The position numbers and the translations under genes were made by a program. A stretch of 64,000 bases of DNA. It comes from Kluyvera ascorbata ATCC 33433 (GTDB lineage Bacteria > Pseudomonadota > Gammaproteobacteria > Enterobacterales > Enterobacteriaceae). The notes beneath the pieces were generated by a model. That model had not been told where the DNA came from, searched no databases, and saw only the letters and a program-made list of their open reading frames with translations. Position 1 is the first letter of the stretch; each line of letters begins with the position of its first letter. Below are positions 17,265 to 28,485 of this stretch, one piece after another. The stretch lies in contig NZ_JMPL01000007.1 of NCBI RefSeq assembly GCF_000735365.1, forward strand, positions 1 to 64,000, in the 5' to 3' direction.

Positions 17265-18185
17265 TTATTCGCCTTTTTTCGCTGCCTGGATGTAGAGCAT
17301 TTCCAGCGCCAGGGTCGCCGCCGCCAGTGCGGTGATCTCGGACTGGTCATAGGCCGGAGCCACTTCCACCACGTCCATCCCAACGATGTTCAGATTCTTC
17401 AGGCCGCGAACCAGTTTAATGGCGCGATCGGACGTCAGACCGCCGATCACCGGCGTACCGGTACCCGGTGCAAAAGCAGGATCCAGGCAGTCGATGTCAA
17501 AGGTCAGGTAGACCGGCATATCGCCAACGATCTGCTTAACCTGCGCGATGATGTCGTCCACGGTACGATCGTTCACCTGACCAGCGTCCAGTACGGTGAA
17601 GCCGTTGTCTTTGTCGAACTCGGTACGAATACCAATCTGCACGGAGTGGTTCGGGTCGATCAGGCCTTCGTTCGGCGCGGTGAAGAACATGGTGCCGTGG
17701 TCAAATTCACAGCCGTTAGCGTAGGTGTCGGTGTGGGCATCGAAGTGCACCAGCGCCATTTTGCCAAAGTGCTTAGCGTGCGCGCGCAGCAGCGGCAGCG
17801 TGACGAAGTGGTCACCGCCGAAGGAGAGCATGCGCTTACCGGCCGCCAGCAGTTTTTCCGCATGCGCCTGCAGTTTTTCACTCATCTCACGGGCGTCGCC
17901 GAAAGCGTAAACCAGGTCACCGCAGTCAACCACGTTCAGGCGCTCGCGCATGTCGAAGTTCCACGGGAAGCGGTTGTGCTCCCAGGCCAGGTTAGTGGAA
18001 ACCTGACGAATGGCCGCCGGGCCGTGACGGCCACCGGCACGACCTGAGGTCGCCATATCAAACGGTACGCCAGTAATGACCCAATCCGCGTCGCTGTCGT
18101 ACGGCATGAAGTTCATCGGCAGACGAAGAAAACCAAACGCGTTGGAAACCAGGGAGTTATCGTATTGATGACCTAAGGTGCTCAT
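17265..18185 (-). CDS. speB: agmatinase (agmatine ureohydrolase)
   Basis: SpeB hydrolyses agmatine to putrescine and urea in the cytoplasm, the second step of the arginine-decarboxylase route. The 306-aa protein starts [20 protein letters not shown], exactly as in E. coli. The binuclear Mn ligands are in [18 protein letters not shown] and [14 protein letters not shown] longer in-frame start 33 codons upstream is not conserved. The gene follows speA with a BIME between them. Confidence 0.98.
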   Translation of the reverse strand: MSTLGHQYDNSLVSNAFGFLRLPMNFMPYDSDADWVITGVPFDMATSGRAGGRHGPAAIRQVSTNLAWEHNRFPWNFDMRERLNVVDCGDLVYAFGDAREMSEKLQAHAEKLLAAGKRMLSFGGDHFVTLPLLRAHAKHFGKMALVHFDAHTDTYANGCEFDHGTMFFTAPNEGLIDPNHSVQIGIRTEFDKDNGFTVLDAGQVNDRTVDDIIAQVKQIVGDMPVYLTFDIDCLDPAFAPGTGTPVIGGLTSDRAIKLVRGLKNLNIVGMDVVEVAPAYDQSEITALAAATLALEMLYIQAAKKGE

Positions 18186-18328
18186 GTGCTGACCTCTTTT
18201 AAAATCACTGTAAAAAAAAATCCCCTCCGCGTCGTTAGGCCCGACGAGGAAGGGATTGATTTGGTAACTGCATATTTGTGGCAAATTATCGCCGTTATTT
18301 TGTACGGATTCAAGCAGACATCGTCAAT

Positions 18329-18397
18329 GCCGGATGGCGGCTTCGCCTTATCCGGCCTACAGATGCAGACCCGGTAAGCGCAGCGCCACCGGGCAAT
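18329..18397. repeat. REP/BIME repeat between speA and speB
   Basis: A REP core (GCCGGATGGCGGCTTCGCCT, continuing to TATCCGGCCTAC) occupies 18329-18360. A second, inverted and more degenerate unit follows to 18397, just before the speA stop. These are the imperfect palindromes common between genes in E. coli and its relatives, and they may stabilise the upstream mRNA end. Confidence 0.8.
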
Positions 18398-18402
18398 TAC
18401 CG

Positions 18403-20379
18403 TTACTCGTCTTCCAGATAAGTATAGCCGTACAAACCGGCTTCAAACTCTTCCAGGAACTGCTGCTGCAACTCAGCGTCGAGATCGGTGTTTTTCACCT
18501 GGTCACGGAACTGCGTCAGCAGGGTATTTGGATCTAGCTGCACGTACTGCAGCATGTCCGCCACGGTATCGCCTTCGTCAGACAGCTCAACTTCCACGCT
18601 GCCGTCAGGGAAGACAAACACGTCAACCGCCTCGGTGTCGCCGAACAGGTTGTGCATGTTGCCGAGGATCTCCTGATATGCCCCCACCATAAAGAAGCCC
18701 AGCATTGGCGGGTTCTCTGGGTCGTATTCCGGCATTGGCATGGTGGTCGCAATCCCGTCGCCGTCGACGTAGTGGTCAATCGCACCGTCGGAGTCACAGG
18801 TGATATCCAGCAGCACCGCGCGGCGCTCCGGCGCCTGATTCAGCCCTTCCAGCGGCATCACCGGGAACAGCTGATCGATACCCCACGCATCCGGCATCGA
18901 CTGGAACAGAGAGAAGTTGACGTAAATCTTATCCGCCATACGTTCCTGGAGTTCGTCGATAATCGGACGGTGCGCGCGGTTGCTCGGGTCGAGCTGTTTC
19001 TGCACTTCATGGCACATGTTCAGATAAAGCTGCTCGGCCCACGCGCGCTCATGCAGGCTAAAGGTGCCTGAAGAGTAGCCGACGTGAATATCGTGCAGGT
19101 CCATCTGGCTGTCGTGCAGCCATTCGCGCAGCGAGCGGCGGTTGCCCGGCTCGTGCATCTCCTGCCAGGTTTCCCACATGCTTTGCAGCGCACGCGGCGC
19201 ATCGGCAGCCGGCGGCGTCGCTTCGGTGTGTTCGCTACGCTCAACGCCGATGATGTTAGACACCAGCACCGTGTGGTGCGCGGTGACCGCACGACCAGAT
19301 TCGGTAATCACCGTCGGGTGCGGCAGGCCGTGCTCTTCGCACGCATCGCCAATCGCCCAGATGATGTTGTTGGCATATTCGTTCAGGCCGTAGTTCACAG
19401 AGCAGTCGGACTGCGAGCGGGTACCTTCGTAGTCCACGCCCAGGCCGCCGCCCACGTCGAAGCACTGAATGTTCACGCCAAGCTTGTGCAGCTCAACGTA
19501 GAAACGGGCGGATTCACGCACGCCGGTGGCAATATCGCGAATGTTCGCCATCTGCGAACCGAGGTGGAAGTGCAGCAACTGGATGCTGTCCAGACGACCA
19601 CGCTCGCGCAGAATTTCCACCAGTTGCAGCACCTGGTTTGCCGCCAGGCCGAACTTGGATTTTTCGCCGCCGGAAGACTGCCATTTACCGGAACCCTGAG
19701 AGGCCAGACGCGCACGCACGCCAAGGCGCGGTACCACGTTCAGACGCTCGGCTTCTTCCAGCACGATGGCGATTTCGGACATCTTTTCGATGACCAGATA
19801 GACCTTGTGGCCCATCTTCTCGCCGACCAGCGCCAGACGAATGTATTCGCGGTCTTTATAGCCGTTACAGACAATCACGCTGCGGGTCATGCCCGCATGC
19901 GCCAGCACTGCCATCAATTCAGCTTTAGAACCGGCTTCCAGACCCAGCGGTTCGCCGGAGTGGATCAACGATTCAATGACGCGACGATGCTGGTTTACTT
20001 TGATGGGGTAAACCAGGAAGTAGTCGCCGTTGTAGCCGTAAGATTCACGCGCGCGTTTGAACGCCGCGTTAATCGAACGCAGACGATGCTGCAGGATCTG
20101 CGGGAAGCAGAACAGCGCAGGCAGACGCTGCCCCTGCGCTTCACGGGCTTTTACCAACTCGGCGAGGTCAACGCGCGCTTCTGGTACATCCGGGTCCGGG
20201 CAGACGCTGATGTGGCCAAGCTCGTTGACGTCGTAGTAGTTATTGCCCCACCAGGCAATGTTGTATGTGCGTAGCATTTTGCTGGCTTCCTGGGAGCTCA
20301 TCGCAACCTCCTGCATGGAACGTAGTACACCGCGTTCGCCTGCTGACGAATGCGAATCGAATGAAATGTCGTCAGACAT
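18403..20379 (-). CDS. speA: biosynthetic arginine decarboxylase
   Basis: SpeA is a PLP enzyme that converts arginine to agmatine, which SpeB turns into putrescine. The 658-aa protein matches E. coli SpeA nearly end to end. It carries the PLP lysine segment [15 protein letters not shown] and the C-terminal [10 protein letters not shown]. The chosen start [17 protein letters not shown] has TGAGGT eight bases upstream; another in-frame start four codons earlier would overlap that site. It lies just downstream of yqgB. Confidence 0.98.
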   Translation of the reverse strand: MSDDISFDSHSSAGERGVLRSMQEVAMSSQEASKMLRTYNIAWWGNNYYDVNELGHISVCPDPDVPEARVDLAELVKAREAQGQRLPALFCFPQILQHRLRSINAAFKRARESYGYNGDYFLVYPIKVNQHRRVIESLIHSGEPLGLEAGSKAELMAVLAHAGMTRSVIVCNGYKDREYIRLALVGEKMGHKVYLVIEKMSEIAIVLEEAERLNVVPRLGVRARLASQGSGKWQSSGGEKSKFGLAANQVLQLVEILRERGRLDSIQLLHFHLGSQMANIRDIATGVRESARFYVELHKLGVNIQCFDVGGGLGVDYEGTRSQSDCSVNYGLNEYANNIIWAIGDACEEHGLPHPTVITESGRAVTAHHTVLVSNIIGVERSEHTEATPPAADAPRALQSMWETWQEMHEPGNRRSLREWLHDSQMDLHDIHVGYSSGTFSLHERAWAEQLYLNMCHEVQKQLDPSNRAHRPIIDELQERMADKIYVNFSLFQSMPDAWGIDQLFPVMPLEGLNQAPERRAVLLDITCDSDGAIDHYVDGDGIATTMPMPEYDPENPPMLGFFMVGAYQEILGNMHNLFGDTEAVDVFVFPDGSVEVELSDEGDTVADMLQYVQLDPNTLLTQFRDQVKNTDLDAELQQQFLEEFEAGLYGYTYLEDE

Positions 20380-20387
20380 AGCGAACC

Positions 20388-20519
20388 TCAATTATTTATA
20401 ACAAGTGTAAAACAGTTAACTACTATCGCAGCGTGACGTTGCGATAACAACCCATATACAGCCCGAATAGGCAGCAGAACATGCTGACGCTCCGACTGTG
20501 CGACCGGTTTCTTATTCAT
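20388..20519 (-). CDS. yqgB: small protein YqgB
   Basis: This 43-aa protein begins [16 protein letters not shown] and ends with [10 protein letters not shown] plus four residues, clearly alignable with E. coli YqgB in sequence, length and position. It lies in the speA leader, ending 8 bases before the speA ATG, so it may affect speA expression by coupled translation. In E. coli it has been linked to acid response; its mechanism is not known to me. Confidence 0.85.
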   Translation of the reverse strand: MNKKPVAQSERQHVLLPIRAVYGLLSQRHAAIVVNCFTLVINN

Positions 20520-21022
20520 ATCATTATAAAACAAGCACCTGAACACATTATGACGGTTCAGAGAAACCACGAGAAAACTCTTGTTTTGACAAGAGCGCCC
20601 TTGTTCAGTCTTCAGTTACCTACCGGCTCTGGAGTCCTGAGAAGCGCCGAAATGGGTATAACATCGGCTGGTATGCAAAGCAGAATGGGGGGTTGCGGGG
20701 AACATAGTCGCGCCAGGACGGCACGGTAGAATCAGCAGAATACAACGGTTCATTATCTCGTATCACCTCCACGGCCGCCTCGAAAGACGAACCTCAAGCC
20801 AAAGCAAAAGTCTTAGCCCGGCTGGAAGTGGCAACACGAAAAATGACGTGTGCTTTTTTGTATGAGCCGCGCGCGGCGTTTTATACCGATAACCCACCTA
20901 AAATGCAAAATATAAATGCGCGCATTGCCAGCGGTGTCAGGAAAAATTTCCGTTAGCCACTGCAACAGAATGCGAGCTATCTCAAAAAAAACTGGCAATG
21001 AGGTGAAGATGTGACCTAAAAT
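20520..21022. other. intergenic region between yqgB and the metK control region
   Basis: About 500 bases between the divergent yqgB and metK genes. It should contain the speA promoter and leader on the minus strand. No RNA gene, repeat or confident CDS is seen apart from the doubtful ORF at 20813-21109. The stretch 20640-20800 is GC-richer than the rest but has no coding signature. Confidence 0.4.
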
Positions 21023-21109
21023 AGCCGTCCAGATGTTAATCCATCTATACCGATTAACACTCAGACTGCCAGTGACGGCAACCATCAAGTCCGTGGTATA
21101 ATCTTCCAT
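20813..21109 (-). CDS. doubtful small ORF upstream of metK
   Basis: An open frame of 98 codons has a hydrophobic middle (about residues 27-57) that could be a membrane segment. In E. coli a small membrane ORF (yqgD) is annotated in about this position on this strand, but I could not confirm similarity from memory. The frame runs antisense through the metK promoter and the Met boxes. It has no clear ribosome site and may well be chance. Confidence 0.22.
   Translation of the reverse strand: MEDYTTDLMVAVTGSLSVNRYRWINIWTAILGHIFTSLPVFFEIARILLQWLTEIFPDTAGNARIYILHFRWVIGIKRRARLIQKSTRHFSCCHFQPG
21023..21070 (+). promoter_or_regulatory. MetJ (Met box) array upstream of metK
   Basis: Six tandem 8-base units are visible: AGCCGTCC, AGATGTTA, ATCCATCT, ATACCGAT, TAACACTC and AGACTGCC. 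All are degenerate forms of the Met box AGACGTCT, in the place where E. coli metK is repressed by MetJ with S-adenosylmethionine. Confidence 0.7.
21073..21102 (+). promoter_or_regulatory. metK promoter
   Basis: A -10 hexamer TATAAT (21097-21102) lies 18 bases after a weak -35 (TGACGG, 21073-21078). It lies directly after the Met-box array and about 66 bases before the metK start, leaving a short leader. Confidence 0.65.
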
Positions 21110-21167
21110 CGTGATTATTCAAGACAACAGTTTGAGCTAACCAAATTCTCATTGGGTGATATTAAAT

Positions 21168-22322
21168 ATGGCAAAACACCTTTTCACGTCCGAGTCTGTA
21201 TCTGAAGGGCATCCTGACAAAATCGCTGACCAAATTTCCGACGCCGTGCTGGACGCCATCCTCGAGCAGGATCCAAAAGCGCGCGTAGCGTGTGAAACCT
21301 ACGTCAAAACCGGTATGGTGCTGGTCGGTGGTGAAATCACCACTAGCGCATGGGTCGATATCGAAGAGATCACCCGTAAAACCGTTCGCGAAATTGGCTA
21401 TGTGCATTCTGATATGGGCTTTGATGCCAATTCTTGTGCCGTACTGAGCGCTATCGGTAAGCAGTCTCCGGACATCAACCAGGGCGTTGACCGTGCCGAT
21501 CCGCTGGAACAGGGTGCTGGCGACCAGGGCCTGATGTTTGGCTATGCGACCAACGAAACCGACGTGCTGATGCCAGCGCCAATCACCTACGCACACCGTC
21601 TGGTGCAGCGTCAGGCTGAAGTGCGTAAAAACGGCACTCTGCCATGGCTGCGTCCAGATGCGAAAAGCCAGGTCACCTTCCAGTACGACGACGGTAAAGT
21701 TGTCGGCATTGATGCGGTAGTTCTGTCTACCCAGCACGCTGAAAGCATCGATCAGAAATCCCTGCAAGAAGCAGTGATGGAAGAGATCATCAAGCCCGTT
21801 CTGCCTACTGAATGGCTGAACGCGTCGACCAAATTCTTTATCAACCCAACCGGTCGTTTCGTTATCGGCGGCCCAATGGGTGACTGTGGCCTGACCGGTC
21901 GTAAAATCATCGTGGATACCTACGGCGGCATGGCTCGTCACGGTGGCGGTGCATTCTCCGGTAAAGATCCTTCTAAAGTTGACCGTTCCGCAGCTTACGC
22001 AGCGCGCTATGTGGCGAAAAACATCGTTGCCGCTGGCCTGGCTGACCGCTGTGAAATTCAGGTCTCCTACGCTATCGGCGTCGCTGAACCAACTTCCATC
22101 ATGGTGGAAACCTTCGGTACCGAGAAAGTGCCTGCTGAGCAACTGATTTTGCTGGTTCGCGAGTTCTTCGACCTGCGTCCATACGGCCTGATCCAGATGC
22201 TGGACCTGCTGCACCCGATCTACAAAGAAACGGCGGCTTACGGTCACTTTGGTCGCGAAACCTTCCCATGGGAAAAAACCGACAAAGCAGCTCAGCTGCG
22301 CGAAGCGGCTGGCCTGAAATAA
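21168..22322 (+). CDS. metK: S-adenosylmethionine synthase
   Basis: MetK makes S-adenosylmethionine from methionine and ATP. The 384-aa protein begins [20 protein letters not shown], the E. coli start and the conserved methionine/ATP-binding segment. It also has [16 protein letters not shown] and the P-loop-like [16 protein letters not shown]. The start four codons downstream of the first in-frame Met is used. A hairpin terminator follows. Confidence 0.99.
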   Translation: MAKHLFTSESVSEGHPDKIADQISDAVLDAILEQDPKARVACETYVKTGMVLVGGEITTSAWVDIEEITRKTVREIGYVHSDMGFDANSCAVLSAIGKQSPDINQGVDRADPLEQGAGDQGLMFGYATNETDVLMPAPITYAHRLVQRQAEVRKNGTLPWLRPDAKSQVTFQYDDGKVVGIDAVVLSTQHAESIDQKSLQEAVMEEIIKPVLPTEWLNASTKFFINPTGRFVIGGPMGDCGLTGRKIIVDTYGGMARHGGGAFSGKDPSKVDRSAAYAARYVAKNIVAAGLADRCEIQVSYAIGVAEPTSIMVETFGTEKVPAEQLILLVREFFDLRPYGLIQMLDLLHPIYKETAAYGHFGRETFPWEKTDKAAQLREAAGLK

Positions 22323-22340
22323 GGTTTACCCGTTTTGATA

Positions 22341-22367
22341 AAAGCCAGCCTTGTGCTGGCTTTTTTT
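22341..22367 (+). terminator. metK rho-independent terminator
   Basis: The stem AAAGCCAGC / GCTGGCTTT with a short loop is followed by seven T residues, nineteen bases after the metK stop. Confidence 0.92.
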
Positions 22368-22429
22368 ATGCCAGTTGTAGGGCTGGAGTCATTCCTTTTA
22401 CGTAACAATTTACAGTTACACACAATTTT

Positions 22430-22445
22430 GTGAAAGCGATTACAT
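22430..22445 (+). promoter_or_regulatory. upstream Gal operator overlapping a CRP-like site
   Basis: GTGAAAGCGATTACAT fits the GalR/GalS operator pattern (GTG..A.CG.TT.CAC) with a mismatch at the last base. The overlapping TGTGAAAGCGATTACA is also close to the CRP consensus. E. coli galP is repressed by GalR/GalS and activated by CRP, so control by both is likely here too. Confidence 0.55.
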
Positions 22446-22611
22446 TAATGACTCCGCGCCACACAAGCCTTTATCATAAGCCATGAAACACCTTTTCATA
22501 TTAATGCGTCATGTTTCAGTAAAGTCTCATTATTGAGTTTTTCATTTTATCTGAAACACAATCAACTTAATGATTTTATTACAATTTAACCAAAACATAA
22601 CCTAAGCCGCA

Positions 22612-22627
22612 GTGTAACCGATTACAC
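22612..22627 (+). promoter_or_regulatory. palindromic Gal operator before galP
   Basis: GTGTAACCGATTACAC is a near-perfect 16-bp palindrome that fully matches the GalR/GalS operator pattern, 85 bases before the galP ATG. With the site at 22430 it makes a pair about 182 bases apart, start to start, which could allow looping. Confidence 0.75.
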
Positions 22628-22711
22628 AGTCGTGATTGTAATCACATTTTTTTACTACATACTCTCCTACCCTAAGCATCGATAGAATCAATGACTCAAT
22701 TGGAGAGCATC

Positions 22712-24106
22712 ATGCCTAACAATAAAAAACAGGGTCGCTCGAACAAGACAATGACCTTCTTTGTCTGCTTCTTAGCGGCGCTGGCCGGACTGCTGTTTGG
22801 CCTTGATATCGGCGTTATTGCCGGTGCATTGCCCTTTATTACTACCGATTTCCAACTCAGCCCGCATACGCAGGAGTGGGTGGTCAGTTCCATGATGTTT
22901 GGCGCAGCGGTAGGGGCAGTCGGCAGCGGCTGGCTCTCCTTCAAGCTGGGCCGTAAGAAAAGCCTGATGATCGGCGCGATCCTGTTCGTTGCCGGTTCCC
23001 TGTTCTCCGCCGCCGCGCCGAACGTTGAAGTACTGCTGCTTTCCCGCGTACTGCTCGGTCTGGCTGTCGGTGTGGCCTCCTACACCGCACCGCTGTACTT
23101 GTCTGAAATCGCGCCGGAGAAAATCCGCGGCAGTATGATTTCCATGTACCAGCTGATGATCACCATCGGTATTCTCGGCGCGTACCTGTCTGACACCGCG
23201 TTCAGCTATAGCGGCGCATGGCGCTGGATGCTCGGCGTTATCATCATCCCTGCGGTACTACTGCTGATAGGCGTATTCTTCCTGCCGGACAGCCCGCGCT
23301 GGTTCGCGGCAAAACGTCGCTTTAACGATGCCGAGCGCGTGCTGATGCGTCTGCGTGATACCAGCGCCGAAGCCAAACGTGAACTGGATGAAATCCGTGA
23401 AAGCCTGAAGGTGAAACAGAGCGGCTGGGCGCTGTTCAAAGAGAACAGCAACTTCCGTCGCGCGGTGTTCCTTGGCGTACTGCTGCAGGTGATGCAACAG
23501 TTCACCGGTATGAACGTCATCATGTACTACGCACCAAAAATCTTCGAACTGGCAGGCTACACCAACACCACTGAACAGATGTGGGGTACCGTTATCGTTG
23601 GCCTGACCAACGTACTGGCCACCTTCATCGCCATTGGTCTGGTTGACCGCTGGGGCCGTAAACCTACCCTTATCCTTGGCTTTATCGTGATGGCCGTTGG
23701 TATGGGCGTGCTGGGCTCGATGATGCACATCGGTATTCACTCCGCCGTTGCCCAGTACTTCGCCGTGCTGATGCTGCTGATGTTTATCGTTGGCTTCGCC
23801 ATGAGCGCCGGTCCGCTGATTTGGGTACTGTGCTCTGAAATTCAGCCGCTGAAAGGCCGCGACTTCGGTATTACCTGCTCTACCGCCACTAACTGGATTG
23901 CGAACATGATTGTCGGGGCCACCTTCCTGACCATGCTGAACTCGCTCGGCAGCGCCAACACCTTCTGGGTATACGGCGGCCTGAACGTGCTGTTCATCTT
24001 CCTGACCCTGTGGCTGATTCCAGAAACCAAAAACGTCTCTCTGGAACACATTGAACGTAACCTGATGCAGGGCCGTCCGCTGCGCGAAATTGGCGCACGC
24101 GACTAA
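22712..24106 (+). CDS. galP: galactose:proton symporter
   Basis: GalP is an inner-membrane MFS sugar/proton symporter for galactose and glucose. The 464-aa protein begins [20 protein letters not shown] and matches E. coli GalP in length and almost every segment. It carries RXGRR-type loops (KLGRKKS and DRWGRKPT), FLPDSPRW and the C-terminal LIPETK. A GGAGAG ribosome site precedes the chosen ATG; an earlier in-frame ATG seven codons upstream would include that site. Confidence 0.97.
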   Translation: MPNNKKQGRSNKTMTFFVCFLAALAGLLFGLDIGVIAGALPFITTDFQLSPHTQEWVVSSMMFGAAVGAVGSGWLSFKLGRKKSLMIGAILFVAGSLFSAAAPNVEVLLLSRVLLGLAVGVASYTAPLYLSEIAPEKIRGSMISMYQLMITIGILGAYLSDTAFSYSGAWRWMLGVIIIPAVLLLIGVFFLPDSPRWFAAKRRFNDAERVLMRLRDTSAEAKRELDEIRESLKVKQSGWALFKENSNFRRAVFLGVLLQVMQQFTGMNVIMYYAPKIFELAGYTNTTEQMWGTVIVGLTNVLATFIAIGLVDRWGRKPTLILGFIVMAVGMGVLGSMMHIGIHSAVAQYFAVLMLLMFIVGFAMSAGPLIWVLCSEIQPLKGRDFGITCSTATNWIANMIVGATFLTMLNSLGSANTFWVYGGLNVLFIFLTLWLIPETKNVSLEHIERNLMQGRPLREIGARD

Positions 24107-24116
24107 CCTTCATCCC

Positions 24117-24140
24117 GCTTCCTCCCGCCAGGGAGGAAGC
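24117..24140. terminator. hairpin after galP
   Basis: A 10-bp perfect stem (GCTTCCTCCC, loop GCCA, GGGAGGAAGC) starts ten bases after the galP stop and is followed by a pyrimidine-rich stretch. It is a likely terminator. Confidence 0.65.
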
Positions 24141-24183
24141 TTCCTCTTGCACCACCTTGCTTCACGCTCTATCCTCAGCCGTT

Positions 24184-24684
24184 ATGAAAACCCCTCGAAT
24201 TCCTATCGCCGTCCAGCAAAACGTCATGCGCAGCCTGCGGGAAAAACTCGCTCAGGCCAATCAGGCGCTGGGGCGTAACTACCCAGAACCGAAGCTTGTC
24301 TATCAGCAGCGCGGCACCTCTGCGGGTACCGCCTGGCTTCAGCAGTATGAAATTCGCCTCAATCCCGTGTTGCTACAGGAAAATCAGCAGGCGTTTATTG
24401 ATGAAGTGGTACCGCACGAGCTGGCTCACCTGCTGGTCTGGAAGCACTTTGGCCGTGTCGCGCCGCATGGCAAAGAGTGGAAGTGGATGATGGAGAGCGT
24501 GCTCGGCGTACCGGCGCGTCGTACCCATCAGTTCGAGCTGGAGTCCGTGCGCAAAAATACTTTCCCCTATCGCTGCCGCTGCCAGCAGCATCAGCTCACC
24601 GTTCGCCGCCATAATCGCGTGGTGCGCGGTGAAGCCACCTATCGCTGCGTCCACTGCGGCGAACCATTAGTTGCCGAAATGTAA
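24184..24684 (+). CDS. sprT: SprT-like zinc metalloprotein
   Basis: This 166-aa protein has the zinc motif HELAH near residue 79 ([17 protein letters not shown]) and a C-terminal zinc ribbon with CRCQQHQ and CVHCGE. It matches E. coli SprT. The SprT domain is shared with the DNA-protein-crosslink protease SPRTN, but the bacterial role is unclear. The start [12 protein letters not shown] is the conserved one. Confidence 0.95.
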   Translation: MKTPRIPIAVQQNVMRSLREKLAQANQALGRNYPEPKLVYQQRGTSAGTAWLQQYEIRLNPVLLQENQQAFIDEVVPHELAHLLVWKHFGRVAPHGKEWKWMMESVLGVPARRTHQFELESVRKNTFPYRCRCQQHQLTVRRHNRVVRGEATYRCVHCGEPLVAEM

Positions 24685-24778
24685 CTAACGGAAATATCTG
24701 GAAGTTTTCTGACCTGACTGATTGCATCTGACAACCACATTCGTTACGTTGCGGGCTCGTTTTGAGATGGAGTTCGTG

Positions 24779-25486
24779 ATGTACCGTAATTTGTCTTTTG
24801 CCGTGGCGTTTGTCGCGGCAGCACTCTCTGGACAGGCGCTAGCCGAGAGTATTAACAGTTTTTCCCAGGCGAAAAGCGCGGGCGTAAAAGTGAATAGCGA
24901 CGTTCCCGGCGATTTCTACTGCGGCTGTAAAATTAACTGGCAGGGTAAGAAAGGCGTTATCGATCTGGAATCCTGTGGCTATAAAGTGCGTAAAAATGAA
25001 AACCGCGCTAGCCGCGTCGAGTGGGAGCACGTCGTGCCTGCATGGCAGTTCGGCCATCAGCGCCAGTGCTGGCAGGATGGCGGCCGGAAGAACTGTGCCA
25101 AAGACCCGGAATACCGCAAGATGGAGAGCGATATGCATAACCTGCAGCCCGCCGTCGGCGAGGTGAATGGTGACCGCGGCAACTTTATGTACGGGCAGTG
25201 GAACGGCGGCGAAGGCCAGTACGGCCAGTGCGCGATGAAGGTCGACTTTAAAGAGAAAGTCGCCGAGCCACCGGAGCGTTCACGCGGCGCCATCGCCCGT
25301 ATCTACTTCTATATGCGCGACCGCTATCAGCTGACGCTCTCCCGCCAGCAAACCCAGCTGTTCAACGCCTGGGACAAAATGTATCCCGTCAGCCAATGGG
25401 AGTGCGAACGCGACCAGCGCATCGCCAAAATTCAGGGCAACCATAATCCATATGTGCTGCAGGCTTGCCAGGCGCAAAAGAGCTAA
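24779..25486 (+). CDS. endA: periplasmic endonuclease I
   Basis: EndA is a periplasmic double-strand DNA endonuclease. The 235-aa precursor has a signal peptide ending ...SGQALA. The body holds the nuclease motif [11 protein letters not shown], several conserved cysteines ([17 protein letters not shown]) and the [18 protein letters not shown] segment. Start and length equal those of E. coli EndA. Confidence 0.97.
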   Translation: MYRNLSFAVAFVAAALSGQALAESINSFSQAKSAGVKVNSDVPGDFYCGCKINWQGKKGVIDLESCGYKVRKNENRASRVEWEHVVPAWQFGHQRQCWQDGGRKNCAKDPEYRKMESDMHNLQPAVGEVNGDRGNFMYGQWNGGEGQYGQCAMKVDFKEKVAEPPERSRGAIARIYFYMRDRYQLTLSRQQTQLFNAWDKMYPVSQWECERDQRIAKIQGNHNPYVLQACQAQKS

Positions 25487-25564
25487 CCTACACTAGCGGC
25501 AATTGTTATTTTGCCCTGCCCTCTTCCTGGCGGAGAGGGCGTAGCCACAGATGGAATTCAGACT

Positions 25565-26296
25565 ATGCGCATCCCTCGCATCTATCACCCAGAATCACTC
25601 ACCGTCGGCACGCAGGTTGCCCTATGCGAAGATGCGGCGAATCACGTCGGGCGCGTTTTGCGCATGGGTAAAGGCCAGGCCATTCAGCTGTTTGACGGCA
25701 GCAATCACGTCTTTGAGGCCGTTATCACCGATGCCGGTAAAAAGAACGTGACGGTTGAAATACAGAGCAGCACGCTCGATGACCGCGAATCCCCTATCCA
25801 TATTCACTTAGGCCAGGTGATGTCGCGCGGCGATAAAATGGAATTTACTATCCAGAAATCGATTGAACTGGGTGTAAGCCTCATTACGCCACTTTTTTCT
25901 GAGCGCTGCGGCGTTAAACTGGATGCCGAGCGTCTGAATAAGAAGATTCAGCAGTGGCAAAAAATCGCGATTGCCGCCTGCGAGCAGTGCGGTCGCAACC
26001 AGGTTCCGGAAATTCGCCCGGCGGTGGACGTCGAGGCGTGGTGCGCCGAGCAGGATGATGCGCTGAAGCTCAATCTGCACCCGCGCGCCAGCGCCAGCAT
26101 CAACACGCTGCCGCTACCGGTGGAACGCGTTCGCCTGCTGATTGGCCCGGAAGGCGGCCTGTCGGCGGATGAAATTGCCATGACCGCACGCTACCAGTTT
26201 ACTGATATTCTGTTGGGGCCTCGCGTTTTGCGCACAGAGACTACCGCACTCACCGCCATCACCGCACTGCAGGTGCGTTTTGGTGATTTGGGTTAA
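25565..26296 (+). CDS. rsmE: 16S rRNA (uracil(1498)-N3)-methyltransferase
   Basis: RsmE methylates U1498 of 16S rRNA. The 243-aa protein starts [12 protein letters not shown] and contains the SPOUT knot segment [14 protein letters not shown] and [16 protein letters not shown], as in E. coli. It lies 12 bases before gshB, so the two are probably co-transcribed. Confidence 0.97.
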   Translation: MRIPRIYHPESLTVGTQVALCEDAANHVGRVLRMGKGQAIQLFDGSNHVFEAVITDAGKKNVTVEIQSSTLDDRESPIHIHLGQVMSRGDKMEFTIQKSIELGVSLITPLFSERCGVKLDAERLNKKIQQWQKIAIAACEQCGRNQVPEIRPAVDVEAWCAEQDDALKLNLHPRASASINTLPLPVERVRLLIGPEGGLSADEIAMTARYQFTDILLGPRVLRTETTALTAITALQVRFGDLG

Positions 26297-26308
26297 AGGA
26301 GAACAATA

Positions 26309-27256
26309 ATGATCAAGCTCGGCATCGTGATGGATCCCATCGCAAGCATCAACATCAAGAAAGACACCAGCTTCGCTATGCTGCTGGAAGCACAGCGTCG
26401 CGGCTATGAACTCCACTATATGGAGATGAACGATCTTTATCTGATCAACGGCGAATCCCACGCCCGTACGCGTCTTCTAAGCGTTGAGCAGAACTACGAT
26501 AAATGGTACGAGTTCGGCAGCGAGCAGGATATTAAGCTCGCCGACCTCGACGTTATCCTGATGCGTAAAGATCCGCCGTTCGACACCGAATTTATATACG
26601 CCACCTACATTCTGGAGCGCGCGGAAGAGAAAGGAACGCTGATCGTCAACAAGCCACAGAGCCTGCGCGACTGTAACGAGAAGCTGTTTACCGCCTGGTT
26701 CTCCGACTTAACGCCGGAAACGCTGGTGACCCGCAACAAAGCCCAGCTGAAAGCGTTCTGGGAAAAGCACGGCGACATCATCATGAAGCCGCTGGACGGC
26801 ATGGGCGGCGCCTCTATTTTCCGCGTGAAAGAAGGCGATCCGAACATTGGTGTTATCGCCGAGACCCTGACCGAACTGGGCAGCCGCTACTGCATGGCGC
26901 AGAACTATCTGCCCGCCATCAAAGATGGCGATAAGCGCGTGCTAGTCATCGACGGCGAGCCGGTGCCTTACTGCCTGGCGCGTATTCCGCAGGGCGGCGA
27001 AACTCGCGGCAACCTGGCTGCCGGTGGTCGTGGTGAGCCGCGTCCGCTGAGCGAAAGCGACTGGGCCATTGCCCGCAAAGTCGGCCCAACGCTGAAAGCC
27101 AAAGGGCTTATCTTCGTTGGCCTCGACATTATCGGCGATCGTCTGACGGAAATTAACGTCACCAGCCCAACCTGCGTGCGCGAAATCGAGGCGGAATATC
27201 CGATTTCTATCACCGGTATGCTGATGGACGCGATTGAAAAACGCCTGCAAAAATAA
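26309..27256 (+). CDS. gshB: glutathione synthetase
   Basis: GshB joins gamma-glutamylcysteine and glycine using ATP. The 315-aa ATP-grasp protein begins MIKLGIVMDPIASINIKKDT. It has the MRKDPPFDTEF, MKPLDGMGGASIFR and DIIGDRLTEINVTSPT segments of the enzyme. An AAAGGAG ribosome site lies eight bases upstream. Confidence 0.98.
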   Translation: MIKLGIVMDPIASINIKKDTSFAMLLEAQRRGYELHYMEMNDLYLINGESHARTRLLSVEQNYDKWYEFGSEQDIKLADLDVILMRKDPPFDTEFIYATYILERAEEKGTLIVNKPQSLRDCNEKLFTAWFSDLTPETLVTRNKAQLKAFWEKHGDIIMKPLDGMGGASIFRVKEGDPNIGVIAETLTELGSRYCMAQNYLPAIKDGDKRVLVIDGEPVPYCLARIPQGGETRGNLAAGGRGEPRPLSESDWAIARKVGPTLKAKGLIFVGLDIIGDRLTEINVTSPTCVREIEAEYPISITGMLMDAIEKRLQK

Positions 27257-27401
27257 GCTATTGCCTTTAAACGGCGGGAGGGAACCCGCCGCCAATCAGG
27301 TTTTTCGCCCCACCACAAACGGGCAAGCCTGGTGACAGCCGTGTACTTTCCCCGCATACTGGGCATAGCTGCGTATTGAAACAGGACAAGAACCTCTGAT
27401 A

Positions 27402-27965
27402 ATGAATTTACAGCATCACTTCCTTATTGCTATGCCGTCCCTTCAGGATCCTATCTTCCGCCGTTCCGTGGTTTACATCTGCGAATACAACGACGATGGC
27501 GCGATGGGCATCATCATTAATAAACCTCTGGAAAATTTACAGATCGATGGCATCCTCGAGAAGCTGAAGATCACCGCTGAACCGCGCGATCCTGCCATTC
27601 GGCTGGATAAACCCGTCATGTTGGGTGGCCCGCTGGCGGAAGATCGTGGCTTTATTCTGCACACACCGCCAGCATCGTTCTCCTCGAGCATCCGCATCTC
27701 CGACAATACCATCGTCACCACCTCTCGCGACGTGCTGGAGACGCTGGGCACTGAACGTCAGCCAAATGACGTATTGGTGGCGCTGGGCTATGCCTCGTGG
27801 GAGAAGGGACAGCTGGAGCAAGAGATCCTCGATAACGCCTGGCTGACTGCGCCTGCGGATCTCAATATTCTGTTTAAAACACCCATTGGCGAGCGCTGGA
27901 AAGAAGCGGCTAAGCTGATTGGTATCAATATTCTGACCATGTCTGGCGCTGCGGGGCACGCATAA
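27402..27965 (+). CDS. yqgE: conserved protein YqgE
   Basis: This is a 187-aa DUF179 protein (UPF0301), starting [22 protein letters not shown], with the conserved [13 protein letters not shown] segment. Its function is not established. The stop codon overlaps the ruvX start (TAATG), so the two are translationally linked. Confidence 0.95.
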   Translation: MNLQHHFLIAMPSLQDPIFRRSVVYICEYNDDGAMGIIINKPLENLQIDGILEKLKITAEPRDPAIRLDKPVMLGGPLAEDRGFILHTPPASFSSSIRISDNTIVTTSRDVLETLGTERQPNDVLVALGYASWEKGQLEQEILDNAWLTAPADLNILFKTPIGERWKEAAKLIGINILTMSGAAGHA

Positions 27966-28384
27966 TGAGTAGTGGAACACTGCTGGCTTTTGATTTCGGC
28001 ACGCGCAGCATCGGCGTAGCCATTGGGCAACGCATTACCGGCACAGCACGCCCGCTGGCAGCGCTGAAGGCGCAGGACGGCACGCCGGACTGGAACCTGA
28101 TTGCTCGTTTGCTCAAAGAATGGCAGCCGGAAACGGTGATCGTCGGTTTACCGCTCAATATGGACGGTACCGAGCAGCCGCTGACCGCCCGCGCGCGTAA
28201 TTTTGCCAACAAGATCCACGGCCGCTTTGGCGTCGCGATTACGCTGCATGACGAAAGATTAAGCACCGTTGAGGCACGTGCCGGGCTGTTTGAACACGGG
28301 GGATTTCGCGCGCTGGATAAAGGTAGCGTCGACTCAGCGTCTGCGGTGGTGATTCTGGAAAGTTATTTCGACCAGGGTTTCTAG
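27965..28384 (+). CDS. ruvX: RuvX/YqgF-family nuclease
   Basis: This 139-aa RNase H-fold protein has the motif [15 protein letters not shown], then [15 protein letters not shown] and [11 protein letters not shown]. coli YqgF is needed for 16S rRNA 5' processing, and family members can also act on Holliday junctions. It starts within the yqgE stop codon. Confidence 0.95.
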   Translation: MSSGTLLAFDFGTRSIGVAIGQRITGTARPLAALKAQDGTPDWNLIARLLKEWQPETVIVGLPLNMDGTEQPLTARARNFANKIHGRFGVAITLHDERLSTVEARAGLFEHGGFRALDKGSVDSASAVVILESYFDQGF

Positions 28385-28394
28385 CGTGGCAGCC

Positions 28395-28415
28395 CCCGGG
28401 AAATGAATTCCCGGG
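28395..28415. terminator. hairpin between ruvX and the CsgD-like gene
   Basis: CCCGGGAA and TTCCCGGG arms surround a short loop, eleven bases after the ruvX stop. There is no clear T run. It may end the ruvX transcript, the oppositely directed regulator transcript, or both. Confidence 0.45.
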
Positions 28416-28485
28416 AACAGACCTTTAGACATCGCTAAGTTGATATACGCAAACTGCGTATTCACTACCTGCTGTCATGCCTGAA

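Noticed and set aside
19084-20274. 396-codon open frame antisense to speA
   Set aside because: It is a shadow of the highly biased speA gene, with no recognisable domain or ribosome site.
21162-22247. 361-codon open frame antisense to metK
   Set aside because: It mirrors metK codon use and shows no independent protein features; metK is certain on the other strand.
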